From NCBI GenBank assembly GCA_039000515.1, contig JBCFYV010000001.1, positions 54,783,904-54,847,903 on the forward strand: 64,000 bases of DNA. Reading direction: 5' to 3'. Made by a program: the position numbers and the translations under genes. Numbering within the stretch: the stretch's first letter is position 1; every line of letters starts with the position of its first letter. Shown here piece after piece: positions 31,726 to 44,299 of this stretch. The notes beneath the pieces are model-generated. The model was given only the letters and a program-made list of their open reading frames with translations, made no database searches and was not told the DNA's origin. This stretch comes from Timema cristinae. Its lineage: Eukaryota; Arthropoda; Insecta; Phasmatodea; Timematidae.

Positions 31726-31944
31726 CTACACCCCCTTCCCCTCTGTCACTGTAAATGACGCCCCAGTGATCTGGACAGTTTGAGCAAAACTGCTGGTGAT
31801 ATTCCCTTTCCCCACTACCCCGCCCCTTACACTAACTGTCGAGGCAATCTGTGAAACACAGTCCTCGGTAACATCTGTGAGGACAAACATTGCTCCATAG
31901 GGGTCACGTGTTGCATCGCGGCCGGCCACACCGAGGGAGAACAT
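31726..31944 (-). CDS. Small GC-rich ORF, possible exon, unknown
   Basis: A 72-codon minus-strand ORF in a short GC-rich island. The peptide (MFSLGVAGRDATRD..., VLTDVTEDCVSQIASTVSV, ...SFTVTEGKGV) has no low-complexity bias and a beta-rich look, but no family is recognised. The 219 bp is identical in the other copy (41650-41868), whereas flanks a few dozen bases away differ by indels. Clear splice sites were not found. It could be an exon, a fragment of an unknown transposon, or a conserved non-coding segment; the +1 frame is also open. Confidence 0.3.
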   Translation of the reverse strand: MFSLGVAGRDATRDPYGAMFVLTDVTEDCVSQIASTVSVRGGVVGKGNITSSFAQTVQITGASFTVTEGKGV

Positions 31945-32054
31945 ATGTCAAATGTAGAGCCGCGACCATCAAACGAGAGAGAGAGATATATAACAGGATG
32001 GGAATATTCATTTTTAAAAAAAAAAACAGTTATTTTTAGCTTTAAACACTGTAA

Positions 32055-32665
32055 AGGGGTGTTCAAGTATTACGTAAGTACCTTAAAGGGAAAAGAGGTG
32101 GGAGGGGGAGGGTTTGGAACTCTTCTGGTTTTTACTGACAAGGAGGGACACGGACTAGAACTATGATAACGTAAGACAAAGAGAGATGGACAAGAAGGGT
32201 GCATGGACCCAACCACCCTAAATGGACACATAATAATTACAAGTGTAGAGACCAGGATTCAAGGTCATTGGTCATTAGATTAAAGAAAGTTTTGAGATTC
32301 TTATAACTATAATAGTTCATGTATTTACTTATAATACTTTTTTTTATAGTTCCAATTAGTGTAAATTATTTTTGTATATATAATTTCTCCTCTATAGTAT
32401 AATAAATCTAAAGTCAGTTTATTACAAATTATTTCATACCACTCATTTACACCTTCATCTTAATAAATAGGCTGCAAGCAGATTATACATTATATCAAAA
32501 CTAATGGTCATTTCTTTGAACAAATTAAAAAAGGTTGATGAATATAATATAAGCAAGAGGATGGGGAGTAAGGGGTTTAGGCATTTGCTTTGTTTTTCTT
32601 TCATATCGGAGGGAAGGGGGTCCAATATGTCCAAAAAGTTGCTTACGTATTACTTGAACACCCCC
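32055..32665. mobile_element. Harbinger-like MITE
   Basis: Terminal inverted repeats of about 24 bp (left GGGGTGTTCAAGTATTACGT then AAG; right its inverse ending in GAACACCCC) are flanked by TAA on both sides (32052-32054, 32666-32668). A 3-bp TWA target duplication with such ends suggests the PIF/Harbinger group. No transposase ORF in the 611 bp. Assignment by termini only. Confidence 0.65.
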
Positions 32666-32721
32666 TAATTGTAACTATATAAATCTGTAACTACGTGGAC
32701 TGACCTTAAGGCTTGTCTAAT

Positions 32722-32997
32722 TATTATTACTAGCACCGTGTCTTACTACCCGTTCGGGTTATACGAACTTACGCTAATGTGTAATGGTAGGGTGATTGTG
32801 AGATGAAATGGAGGACCTACAGTTTAACGTGGAATCCGAACCACGGTGGAGGCCTGGCATTCCCCACATTCACAGATGTATTGTCAGAGGTGAAGGAAGG
32901 GTTTGGTAATCAGATAAATCTGTGCCGGTACCGAGGATTGAACCCCGGCTGCCAGCATAGAAGTCTGACACCTTACCCCTAGACCACCAGGTCACCC
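32722..32997 (-). mobile_element. tRNA-derived SINE, family A, full length
   Basis: An exact 11-bp target duplication GCTTGTCTAAT flanks it (32711-32721, 32998-33008). The minus strand starts GGGTGACCTGGTGGTCTAGG (box A) with box B GGGGTTCAATCCTCGG, a body of about 190 bp, and the common tail CCCGAACGGGTAGTAAGACA ending in TAATAAT repeats. Confidence 0.88.
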
Positions 32998-33040
32998 GCT
33001 TGTCTAATATTGCTTTCCGGTGACGGAGAAGTTGTGGTTA

Positions 33041-33240
33041 TCTATACTAATATTATAAAGATAAAAGAATTTCTTTTTTTGATTTTTTGTTTTTTGTTTG
33101 TAATGGGTAAACTCAAAAAACACTGGACCGATTTGAAAAATTCTTTCACCAATATAAAGCTACATTATCAGCGAGTAACATAGTTTATATCTTATTTGGA
33201 AAACTTAATTTATTCCTCATAAAAATGTCGATAGTATATT
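33041..33240 (+). mobile_element. Possible Helitron-like 5' end
   Basis: TCTATACTAATATTATAAAG followed by T-rich sequence and ACTGGACCGATTTGAAAAAT is the style of insect Helitron 5' regions. A 3' terminus was not located, so the element is partial or its end is unrecognised. Copy at 42973. Confidence 0.4.
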
Positions 33241-34368
33241 ATATATTCGTTGGAAAAAAAAGTTGTTGACAGGGAAAGTGGGGTTGGTCAAGGGGGCGGG
33301 GGGTAGGGGTGAGGAAAGAGGAATGAGATGAAAATAGGAGGGAGGATAAAAAGAGGGAGGGGGCTATACAGTGATGGTAGGGCTGTATTTAAAAAAAAAT
33401 AAGTAAGAAAAAAGTTTTATTTTTATATTGACATGATGGATGATTTGAAGCTTTGTTTTATAGGATTCTTTACAATATATTTTTTTTTACGGGGAAGGGG
33501 GCTAGTAACACTTATTGAGACTACTTCGAGTATAAAATTAAACTACACTTATATACTTATTGTTGTTTTTAAATTTTGGACATAGCTTTTTTTTGCCAAA
33601 AATAAATAAAATAACGGGCGTTATACTGTATTTTCGTCTATCATCTAAGGCTCATGCTTTTACAAATTAACTTCATTTATACATTTAGTTTTATCAAAAA
33701 TAATTAGTAACGGATCTTAAAAGCACAAAAATACTGTTTATAATATGATGTTGAAATAAATTATCCCTTTCTTTAAAATGCAAATATGTCACATGTCAAA
33801 AGCCAATGGAAGGTAGCTTGGAAGATTTTCACCTAAACTAGTTTGCAAAGGGAATGCAGGTAAAAGAGTGATAAAGACGTTTAAAAAACTAGCTCCAATG
33901 CACCCGACTAATAAGATTCAACCTTCGAGCTTACAATCACCAACAATAAAATATATTGAGGTCTTGATTTGTTAGACAATGTGTACACCGATGCGATTAA
34001 AATATTAAAGTTAAACAATATTAGACATGATTTGTAATCTTATAATTTAAAGTAACAAATAACCTCGATTTGCTATATTAGAGTTCAAACCATATTCCAG
34101 GACAAGCTAGTTCGGATTAGGCTGAATTAATACATCCTGTCGCATGTAGGATAATGTTTTTAGGGAGTACTAGTTTTCATTCTTCTTAACCCATTAGATA
34201 AATCGACCTTGGACAGGTTTCATCATTCATAGTTCATTCACAAATGTTGTCTGTTAACCTAGTCTAAACTAACCTAAACATGGTTTGACCAAATAAAATT
34301 GTAGGCTATACTAATTTATCCTATGAGCTAGCCCAAAATTTCAGGATTAACCTATTTAGACTAGGCTA
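33241..34368. other. G-rich tract then AT-rich DNA, no gene
   Basis: 33271-33364 is strongly purine-rich, with G runs (GGGG, GGGGG, GGGGGG, GGGG) close together at 33282-33316, a candidate G-quadruplex site. From about 34255 the sequence has scattered AACCTA and TAGGCTA motifs. The contig ends here. Confidence 0.45.
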
Positions 34369-34468
34369 NNNNNNNNNNNNNNNNNNNNNNNNNNNNNNNN
34401 NNNNNNNNNNNNNNNNNNNNNNNNNNNNNNNNNNNNNNNNNNNNNNNNNNNNNNNNNNNNNNNNNNNN
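34369..34468. other. Assembly gap (100 N)
   Basis: Exactly 100 N between two contigs whose ends overlap in content by about 10 kb. Confidence 0.98.
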
Positions 34469-35635
34469 GGTGGCTAGAAGATAAATACTAGCACCTGGAG
34501 GATGTAAAAATTATGACTAAGGTGGCTAATAGACAAATACTAACATTTATACACACTTTCAATAGTTTCAGAGAATAATGAAGCATTTAAGTTGATTTGC
34601 TAATGACCCCGTGTTTGGAGGAATCTTCAATTTTTACATTTTATTCCTCTTCCCCAAAAGAAATGTGTTAGGGGACGCCAAATTTTAATGTTTTCACAAC
34701 AATACTTATTACATCTTTATTTTAGTTATTTTGTTTTTATTTCAAATCCAATACATCTCTATTTTTTTCGCTCGTACTTCGACACCTTGTTGAGAGCTGA
34801 ACATTTGAAAGCTATAAATTATAATTAAAATGTAATCGAAAAAATTATTGCAATGTTTATTAGTAGGTGTTCTGTCTTACGACAGATCCTTTCATTTTGT
34901 TTGTGAACTTAAACCACCAATTCACCCTGTATTTCTTTTGCCTTTGGCGTAATTTGTAGTACGTTTTGACAACTTTACGACAATTATATTATTTAAACCC
35001 TATCTTTACGATTATCTTATTAAATAACCTTCAAATTGAATTTTGAGGCGGACCATTTTAAAGAAATTAAATGTCATAACTACTTGGGTGGTACCTTTGA
35101 GAAAAAATTCTTATTCTATTTTGGGAAGTTTGGGAAAATAATTGTGTAAACTAATTTTTGAAGATGATTTAATTTGGGATTAAGGTAGGGTGGAAGGAAA
35201 TGTAGCTTAAAGTTTGATAGAAGGGCGTGCTAATAAATATCAGTGTCTCAGTCGTATTGATAGCAAACATTTTTATCCCTCAAAATAAATATAATATTTC
35301 TCCTGTAGACGTATTTTGATTAATTTTTAGCGCATCGAAATCTTAACATTTTTTAAATATTTGTCTTGGGCAATACGGAACTAATTATTAAGGAAATTTT
35401 CTTGCTATTTAAGAAGTTTATCACGAAAGGTCATTATGCCAATGAAAAATATTCAAGAAATGTATTGTGTGTAGCAAATTAAACTAAACCTATATAGTAT
35501 AACCAGTGAGTGAGGGGACTATCTGTAACATGGTACAAAACCTGGACCCTTAAGGACTTAAGTTCAAGATGTACAAGTTTAAAAAAAAAGGTACTAGATT
35601 ACAATAAAATAACGAGTGTTGAGCAATAAAATAAT

Positions 35636-35883
35636 ACCTAGCACCACGCCTTACTACCCGTTCGGGCTATACGTTTATGTACTAACTACGCTAATAGGCT
35701 AGAAATGGGTAAGGTTGAATATAGATGAAGTGAACCTGCATTTTCGTGAAGGGAGAGTGAAAAACCATTTAGGAACCCCTTACCTCAGTTCATCCGACCG
35801 AGGTTTGAACCTCGATATCCCTGTCTTTGGCAGTCTAGTTCAATATGAAACTAGCGTGTTAGCTAACTAGGCCACTAGTAAGT
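35636..35883 (-). mobile_element. SINE family B (second haplotype copy of 25164-25411)
   Basis: Same insertion with the same TAAAATAAT duplication (35627-35635, 35884-35892), so it predates the split of the two copies. Confidence 0.85.
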
Positions 35884-36529
35884 TAAAATAATTACATCTG
35901 GACACGTGAATTGAATTCGAGACACGTGTTTTAGTGATCCACCAATGTTTTGTTACTGTTCTATCTTTATGTTTATTGATGTAATATGAGACGTCTTTCT
36001 ACTTGTTTGCGTTGGAAACGTGGGACAATTTGACAAGTCATATTTTTGTTGTCAAAATGGGTCTAGTCTTAGTAGTACTTAATAATGTATCAGAGTTAAA
36101 ACAAATTAGTTAAGTAAGTTTTGTATGAAATTTAAGTACACTAAGTGAATCGGTGGAATGGGTGTAGTATGGAAATAATGTATCGGTCTATATAGATGGA
36201 GTGGCATGGAACGGGAGCTAATCCTTATTTTTGAAATTTTGATTTAAAAAAATTTAGTCAATAAAATAAAATATTGCTTCATAAGTGAAGTTTATTTTAA
36301 TTTCTTACACATAGTAATCTCTACACTTCTTGAATATTGGTCATCACTTGAGCCGCATTTAAATAGTAACATTTTAAATCACAAGATAAATTATCAATTT
36401 AATCTCGATATGCTTGTGACATATATTCAAAAATGGTTTGAATTAATTTAGTAAATCATGATAAATAAAGATTATATTTGTTTTGTCCCCTTGCATTAAC
36501 TTAAATCCCCCCCCCCCCAACCCACTTAG

Positions 36530-36770
36530 GTGTCTGCGTGGTCTAACGCGCTATTCTCGCAGTAGACTAGACTGCTGATGACAGGGAAATCAAAACTTGA
36601 ATCACGGTAAGATAATTATACTGACGTTGATTTTTTCAAAATAATTTTACACTCTTCCTCTACGCAGATGTGAATACACTTCCTCTAAATATAACCTTTC
36701 TAATCCCTAAAACCACTAGCGTGATTGGTACATAAGACTACAGCACGAACGGGTAGTAAGACGCGGTGCA
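36530..36770 (+). mobile_element. SINE family B-like (second copy of 26065-26312)
   Basis: Orthologous copy with a slightly different head and a C-run just upstream (36507-36518). The tail GCACGAACGGGTAGTAAGAC is intact. Confidence 0.68.
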
Positions 36771-37615
36771 AGAAATACGACCATGACAAGGCTCATTTTC
36801 ATTCAGGAACAGATATGGGGAGTTTTGCAACCATGACTATCGAGAGTTTCGGTTATTTGACGATGTTTATGTTCATAATATGCCTTGAAAGGGAAAATCC
36901 ATTCCTTCGTTTACTTAAATTAGTTGCGTAAACTAACACAATGTGCTCACAAGCTTGCTAATTGTGTTCGACATCATAAGGAGAAACTTTATAGACATTA
37001 ATTTGTACAGTATGCAAGAATGTTAGATACGTGATGCTTTGACTATAAAATCATATTTTTAGAATTTAATTAGCACCCTATCATAGCCCTTGTTTGGAAC
37101 CCCTTTGTACTTGTTATTGATTTAAAATACATTATATTACTACTGAGAAGCTAACGGTGAACAAATTTCCCTTCACCAATATATTTAAAACTAAGCAATT
37201 CATTTCGTCAATTATTTTCAATGCTATATAAAACCAATTTTCATAAAATAAAAATATATTCAACCTGCATGTGCTCTTGAATCTCTAATTTCAAAACTAT
37301 TAAAAGAAAAAGTCGCAATTTTAGAAAACAGCTATTTCTTTTGAAAGCAACTTTTCAATTTCTATCAAACAAATTTTAATTTGTTTTTAAAATAAAAAAC
37401 AATTACTTTGTTGATCATCATATTTAAGTTTATGTTTTTCAATAATTAAGACGCAGTTTAAAAAAGATTTTTTTCTGTTCTACTAAACTAAAACTCATAT
37501 TGTAATTTTTTTAAATGAAAGATTATGTATTGATGGTGATGTGATGGATTCTGGTCTATATTTAAAATACAGTGAGCATACATTTCTAAAATCTAAATAC
37601 TAAAGTTAAGAGCAA

Positions 37616-38100
37616 TCTATACTTATAAAATAACATGTCCTGACTGACTGACTGACTGATTCATCATCGCCGAGCGCAAACTATCAAGGCTACAAGCATG
37701 AAATTCGGACTGTATATTCATTTTGTTATGTAGGCACCCACTAAGAAAGGACTTTAGAAAATTCCACCCCAAAGGGGTCAAAATAGGGGATGATAATATG
37801 TATGATAATATGTATGAAAGTCCGTCATTTTGAAAGTTACATAAACAAAATTTTGTATTTCGGTTATTGACGTAAAACAAATAAATACGTGTTTCAGGAA
37901 TTTTGGAAATTTTATTTAATAAGGGATGAAAAAGGGGGTGAAAGTTTGTATCGGACTTGCATTATTTTTGATCTGAGGTCAAGTTATGGTCATCAACGTA
38001 ACGTAATATTTTAAATTAATCTGTAAATACATATGTATATTTTCGTATTTGTATATAATCAACTTCCACGCGAGCAAAGCCAAGGGCAACAGCTATCTAG
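37616..38100. mobile_element. Helitron-like element (second copy of 27499-27970)
   Basis: Same termini and position. It carries a small tandem duplication (ATAATATGTATG) near 37794 that the other copy lacks. Confidence 0.6.
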
Positions 38101-38751
38101 TCATTTATAAAATCACAAGTGATGCGTCAACGGGCCAGATTGTTAATATTTAAGGAATTACATAGCTAGATTATGCATATTATTAAGAATGTCCTAAAAT
38201 AGTTATAAACATATCATAAGGGGTGGTAAAATCTTTATTCGGAGATTAATATTTTGGCATTCGTGTCTATTGAAATATCCTTGTCATCGTCCATTTTTCT
38301 TTCTATTTCGTTGAGTGAGCCAATAAAGTTAAAGAGGTAGAATTCTTCTCTAAAATAATATTAATATTTCACACATCAAACAATAGCATAATAGTCCTTC
38401 ACGAATATATACTTTAATGGTATGTTCCGGCCTTCGAGTGAAAACTATCCAAAAGTCATTTAAGCTCTCTATCATGTCTTCTTTTGACCCTGAGTTGGCA
38501 TTTTATAAATATTTTGGGTTAACGTTGGTCAGCCAATATTGAAACGTGTTGTAGTCATTTGATTTTGGAAATTTGCATCTTTATAAAAGTGGTTTTCATA
38601 AATATAACCTAAAATGTTTCTGTCTGTACAATCCAACTTTTTGGAAAGGGACTTTAATAAAACATTGATAACAGTTTTCTATATTATTATTGTATTTTAT
38701 AGCTAATGATAAGATCTATAAAAAGTTACAGCTGAAGTTTACATGACTTGA

Positions 38752-38979
38752 TTCCCTGCACAGATTTATCTGATTACCAAACCCTTCCTTCACCTCTGAA
38801 AAGACGTGTATTAGTCAGAACTTGGTAATGTGGAGAATGCCAGGCCTCCACCGTGGTTCGGATTTTTCGTTAAACTGTAGGTCCTTCATTTAATCTCACA
38901 ATCACCCTACCATTACACATTAGCGTAAGTGCGTACAACCCGAACGGGTAGTAAGACGCGGTGCTAATATAATAATACT
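38752..38979 (+). mobile_element. SINE family A, 5'-truncated (second copy of 28745-28977)
   Basis: Same insertion flanked by TGACTTGA (38744-38751, 38980-38987), with a better preserved CGAACGGGTAGTAAGACGCG tail. Confidence 0.75.
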
Positions 38980-39274
38980 TGACTTGACGTATGGATACGT
39001 GAAAGTATGTACAGTAGTATTTATATATAAAAATATACAATAATATCTATATATGTATATATACAATAACATCTACTGTATAGACACAATAATATTTATC
39101 TATATTTTAAATTATTTAAGTATTTAAGAAAAAATATGTGATACAATGTAAAATATAAAAATCTATTTTTTACAAGTGGCAATAATCTCCTTTATAAACA
39201 TCCGATATTATAAATTGATAAACTCCACAAAATAAACTTCTCACACTTTCCTTGATCTTTATTTATTTATATTT

Positions 39275-39512
39275 TCTTACTACCCCGTCTTACTCCCGGT
39301 TCAGGTCACACGCATACGTAATAGTTACCCTAATGATTTATGGTTGGAAAAGTTTGAGTTTTTTTAGAGGGGGTGTACCCAAATTTTTGTGGAGTAAAAG
39401 TGAAAAACTATTTTGGAAAAACCAGCCTCACTACACCCGGCCGAAATTTGAATACAAATCTCCCTGTAATCGGTTGTCTAGTCTAACACGAGAGTGACGC
39501 CTTAGAACATGC
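39275..39512 (-). mobile_element. SINE family B-like, degraded (second copy of 29275-29490)
   Basis: This copy keeps more of the tail region (CCGTCTTACTCCCGGTTCAG, then GTCACACGCATACGTAATAG), supporting the SINE assignment. Confidence 0.58.
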
Positions 39513-40204
39513 AACCACGAAAGCAGATCTAATATTTATTGTTGTTCTTGTTATTTTAAGTAAAATATCTTGATTTTTTTTAGTTTAGGTTCAAATATAT
39601 TGAGAACTTAATAAGCGTACTTTGGATATTTAGGACATTTAATCAAAAGTCTAAAATATAAAGATAATACTCTGTCAAACGTATTTACAATACATCAGGT
39701 CTACAATAATAGTTTTATTATGAAATTCTCGTTTATTTTGTGGAGAGGGGTGAGAGGAAACCTGTGACCAAAAAAACACTCACAAAATTCTCCGAGTCTT
39801 GAATAAAATTAATTTACCCCCTCTTCCACTCTTTATCGTCCCTAACCAATCAAAATCCTGCCGGGCAGTGATGGACTAAATTTTTCATTTCAAAGGGATT
39901 CCGTAGTTAACAACATAGACACTCTTTTTGCCACAAAATTCTAATCGAGTTCTTTCAAAAATACCGGTATATAGTATCGAGAAATTTTATTTTTGTTCTA
40001 GATTGTGTTAAGGGATGTTAGAAGTGGAAAACTAACTAACTTTTTAGTTATTTTTTTCTTGCTTATTTGAGGTATCTATTTCAAGTGTACTTTCTTAACC
40101 AACTAATTATATCAGCACACGACCTACAAACTAAGTTAAATCTAGAACATACACAACAATCAGACGATGATACAAGTAAAACCCACAATTCACCAATAAT
40201 ACAT

Positions 40205-40275
40205 TTTACGACAATGCCAGAAATCGAACCCAGGATCTATAGATAAGTAGACAGACACGCTATCAACTGAGCTAA
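40205..40275 (-). repeat. tRNA-like head (second copy of 30282-30349)
   Basis: Box A CTTAGCTCAGTTGATAGC and box B TGGGTTCGATTTCTGGCA remain on the minus strand. Confidence 0.5.
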
Positions 40276-41649
40276 GGTGTCGAACTAATAATAATTGTAA
40301 CAATTTACAGAACACTCGCAAGGGTGTTTAAGGGGAAAAGGCATTAGTCTTCTTGGATTTGTCGGTGTCAGAGTGGTTGAGGCTATATTGCCAGCCGGCA
40401 GTACTGAGGAGAGGCTATACTAGATAATTTATCGATATCTTTCCTTGCACATTTGAAATAATATCAAATAGATTAATAGATTATTCTACTTTCCTAATTC
40501 TATTCCACCAGTGCAATAACATGGCTGGAATGGATGGGAAGTTAGTAAGACGGGAACCACTTACTTAACAAAACATTTTCTTTGAGTTTTTTTTTACAGA
40601 GTTTAACAACCATCCATAATAAACGCAATGCTAATTACATTTATATAGCAGGGATTTTAGTGGCACAGACTACAGAAAATGTATCTGAACTTGTGTTGAG
40701 AGAGAGAGAGAGGGGGGGGGGGGGGAAATAAATAAAAAATATCTCCAGTACACATTGCCTGTATAAAGACTCTGTCTGACCTTTACATTACAAGAAAACT
40801 AGGATGGACTAGCTTACGATTAAGGCCACGTGCCCATCAAAAAAAGATATATTTAAAAAACTTGCTATCTCCATGATTGGGAGACAGATTACTAAATTTA
40901 AAGTATCCTGAATCAATCTCCAGTTATTCCTTAAAATACACTCTGTGTATCTTGAAATGTGGTGGTCTTACTTTGATGTATTGCACTATGGCCCTATCTT
41001 ATAAGCTGCACCATAGTTGAACCTTGCTACTCTTCAGGGTGAACGAAAGATACAGTACAATACATATTCCTCTTTCTAATAATTACTATTCCTGCCACTA
41101 GAGCTTTGCGTTTAGTACTGGTTTAGATATACTAACTTAAGGGAGATTTAGGGCACGCGAGATAAGACTAGTGTTTTTACAGTTATAATAGCAAAATATT
41201 TCTTGGCCAAAATTAATCAAACATTGCTTTTGTACAAACATAGTATTTAATTTTCTTTGTGTGGTGATATTAACATTTATTGATTATCTGTAATGAAGCA
41301 TAGCGACATTATATGAGAAGCTTTTGAGTTGTCATTAGATTCCAGGACACACTAGACAAATATTCAACAACGGTTGATATCACCACGTGAAGAAAATTAC
41401 ATTTTATGTTTGCACATCAGCCATATTTGATTTCTTTTGACAAAAATGTTTTGGTATAAAAATTGCAGGAACACTGTCATTTTATCGCGTCTCTTTCATT
41501 CTCACCTTAAGTTAATATAAAAATGATTGTTTGAAACAATCCCGTGACACAAATTACAAGTAAGGTTTGAAAAATAAGAGGTATATTTGGGTGATCCAAC
41601 GCAAACGGAACGGGCAGTACCAATTTAATGCCCCAGTGCGTCGTACATA

Positions 41650-41868
41650 CTACACCCCCTTCCCCTCTGTCACTGTAAATGACGCCCCAGTGATCTGGAC
41701 AGTTTGAGCAAAACTGCTGGTGATATTCCCTTTCCCCACTACCCCGCCCCTTACACTAACTGTCGAGGCAATCTGTGAAACACAGTCCTCGGTAACATCT
41801 GTGAGGACAAACATTGCTCCATAGGGGTCACGTGTTGCATCGCGGCCGGCCACACCGAGGGAGAACAT
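41650..41868 (-). CDS. Small GC-rich ORF, possible exon (second copy of 31726-31944)
   Basis: The 72-codon ORF is identical to its partner. See 31726-31944 for description. Confidence 0.3.
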   Translation of the reverse strand: MFSLGVAGRDATRDPYGAMFVLTDVTEDCVSQIASTVSVRGGVVGKGNITSSFAQTVQITGASFTVTEGKGV

Positions 41869-41976
41869 ATGTCAAATGTAGAGCCGCGACCATCAAACGA
41901 GAGAGAAAGATATAACTGGTTGGGAATATTCATTTTTTTTTAAAAAAACTGTTATTTTTAGCTTTAAACACTGTAA

Positions 41977-42591
41977 AGGGGTGTTCAAGTATTACGTAAG
42001 TACCTTAAAGGGAAAAGAGGTGGGGGGGGGGGGGAGGGTTTGGAACTCTTCTTGTTTTTACTGACAAGGAGGGACACGGACTAGAACTATGATAACGTAA
42101 GGCAAAGAGAGATGGACAAGAAGGGTGCATGGACCCAACCACCCTAAATGGACACATAATAATTACAAGTGTAGAGACCAGGATTCAAGGTCATTGGTCA
42201 TTAGATTAAAGAAAGGTTTGAGATTCTTATAACTATAATAGTTCATGTATTTACTTATAATACTTTTTTTTATAGTTCCAATTAGTGTAAATTATTTTTG
42301 TATATATAATTTCACCTCTATAGTATAATAAATCTAAAGTCAGTTTATTACAAATTATTTCATACCACTCATTTACACCTTCATCTTAATAATTAGGCTG
42401 CAAGCAGTTTATACATTATATCAAAACTAATGGTCATGTCTTTGAACAAATTAAAAAAGGTTGATGAATATAATATAAGCAAGAGGATGGGGAGTAAGGG
42501 GTTTAGGCATTTGCTTTGTTTTTCTTTCATATCGGAGGGAAGGGGGTCCAATATGTCCAAAAAGTTGCTTACGTATTACTTGAACGTCCCC
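41977..42591. mobile_element. Harbinger-like MITE (second copy of 32055-32665)
   Basis: Same TAA flanks (41974-41976, 42592-42594). The right terminal repeat has a CG for CA substitution. A G run of about 13 at 42023-42035 is longer than in the partner. Confidence 0.65.
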
Positions 42592-42647
42592 TAATTGTAA
42601 CTATATAAATCTGTAACTACGTGGACTGACCTTCAGGCTTGTCTAAT

Positions 42648-42929
42648 TATTATTACTAGCACCGTGTCTTACTACCCGTTCGGGTTATACGAACTTACGC
42701 TAATGTGTAATGGTAGGGTGATTGTGAGATGAAATGGAGGACCTACAGTTTAACGTGGAATCCGAACCACGGTGGAGGCCTGGCATTCCCCACATTCACC
42801 AGATGTAGGCCTATTGTCAGAGGTGAAGGAAGGGTTTGGTAATGAGATAAATCTGTGCCGGTACCGAGGATTGAACCCCGGCTGCCAGCACAGAAGTCTG
42901 ACACCTTACCCTAGACCACCAGGTCACCC
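42648..42929 (-). mobile_element. SINE family A (second copy of 32722-32997)
   Basis: Orthologous insertion with the same GCTTGTCTAAT duplication (42637-42647, 42930-42940). Confidence 0.87.
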
Positions 42930-44299
42930 GCTTGTCTAATATTGCTTTCCGGTGACGGAGAAGTTGTGGTTATCTATACTAATATTATAAAGATAAAAGA
43001 TTTTATTTTTTAGATTTTTTGTTTTTTGTTTGTAATGGGTAAACTCAAAAAACACTGGACCGATTTGAAAAATTCTTTCACCAATATAAAGCTACATTAT
43101 CAGCGAGTAACATAGTTTATATCTTATTTTGAAAACTTAATTTATTCGTCATAAAAATGTCGATAGTATATTATATATTCGTTGGAAAAAAAAGTTGTTG
43201 ACAGGGAAAGTGGGGTTGGTCAAGGGGGCGGGGGGTAGGGGTGAGGAAAGAGGAATGAGATGAAAATAGGAGGGAGGTAAAAAGAGGGAGGGGGCTATAC
43301 AGTGATGGTAGGGCTGTATTTAAAAAAAAAATAAGTAAGAAAAAAGTTTTATTTTTATATTGACATGATGGATGATTTGAAGCTTTGTTTTATAGGATTC
43401 TTTAAAATATATTTTTTTTTACGGGGAAGGGGGCTAGTAACACTTATTGAGACTACTTCGAGTATAAAATTAAACTACACTTATCTACTTATTGTTGTTT
43501 TTAAATTTTGGACATAGCTTTTTTTGGCCAAAAATAAATAAAATAACGGACTTTATACTGTATTTTCTTCTATCATCTAAGGCTCATGCTTTTACAAATT
43601 AACTTCATTTATACATTTAGTTTTATCAAAAATAATTAGTAACGGATCTTAAAAGCACAAAATACTGTTTATAATATGATGTTGAAATAAATTATCCCTT
43701 TCTTTAAAATGCAAATATGTCACATGTCAAAAGCCAAAGGAAGGTAGCTTGGAAGATTTTCACCTAAACTAGTTTGCAAAGGGAATGCAGGTAAAAGAGT
43801 GATAAAGACGTTTAAAAAACTAGCTCCAATGCACCCGACTAATAAGATTCAACCTTCGAGCTTACAATCACCAACAATAAAATATATTGAGGTCTTGATT
43901 TGTTAGACAATGTGTACACCGATGCGATTAAAATATTAAAGTTAAACAATATTAGACATGATTTGTAATCTTATAATTTAAAGTAACAAATAACCTCGAT
44001 TTGCTATATTATAGTTCAAACCATATTCCAGGACAAGCTAGTTCGGATTAGGCTGAATTAATACATCCTGTCGCATGTAGGATAATGTTTTTAGGGAGTA
44101 CTAGTTTTCATTCTTCTTAACCCATTAGATAAATCGACCTTGGACAGGTTTCATCATTCATAGTTCATTCACAAATGTTGTCTGTTAACCTAGTCTAAAC
44201 TAACCTAAACATGGTTTGACCAAATAAAATTGTAGGCTATACTAATTTATCCTATGAGCTAGCCCAAAATTTCAGGATTATCCTATTTAGACTAGGCTA

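Larger units (their letters stand above)
24006..34368 (+). repeat. Contig end, first copy of a 10-kb duplicated block (other copy 34469-44299)
   Basis: Base 24006 corresponds to about 34469 and base 34368 to 44299, collinear and same orientation. Differences include many substitutions and small indels and at least three larger insertions present only here (27148-27487, 28533-28675, about 29603-29697). The block runs to the 100-N gap, and its partner starts right after the gap. The pattern fits overlapping contig ends from two haplotypes left unmerged. Confidence 0.85.
34469..44299 (+). repeat. Contig start, second copy of the 10-kb block (other copy 24006-34368)
   Basis: The contig begins inside the last units of the 51-bp minisatellite and follows 24006-34368 collinearly, then continues beyond it from 44300. 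This copy lacks three insertions of the other and has its own homopolymer expansions (C run at about 36507-36518, G run at about 40711-40724). Confidence 0.85.

Noticed and set aside
34250..34368. Telomere-like CCTAA/TTAGG motifs (AACCTA repeated), which could be an R1-clade target
   Set aside because: Motifs are scattered and not in tandem, and no R1-like element lies beside them.
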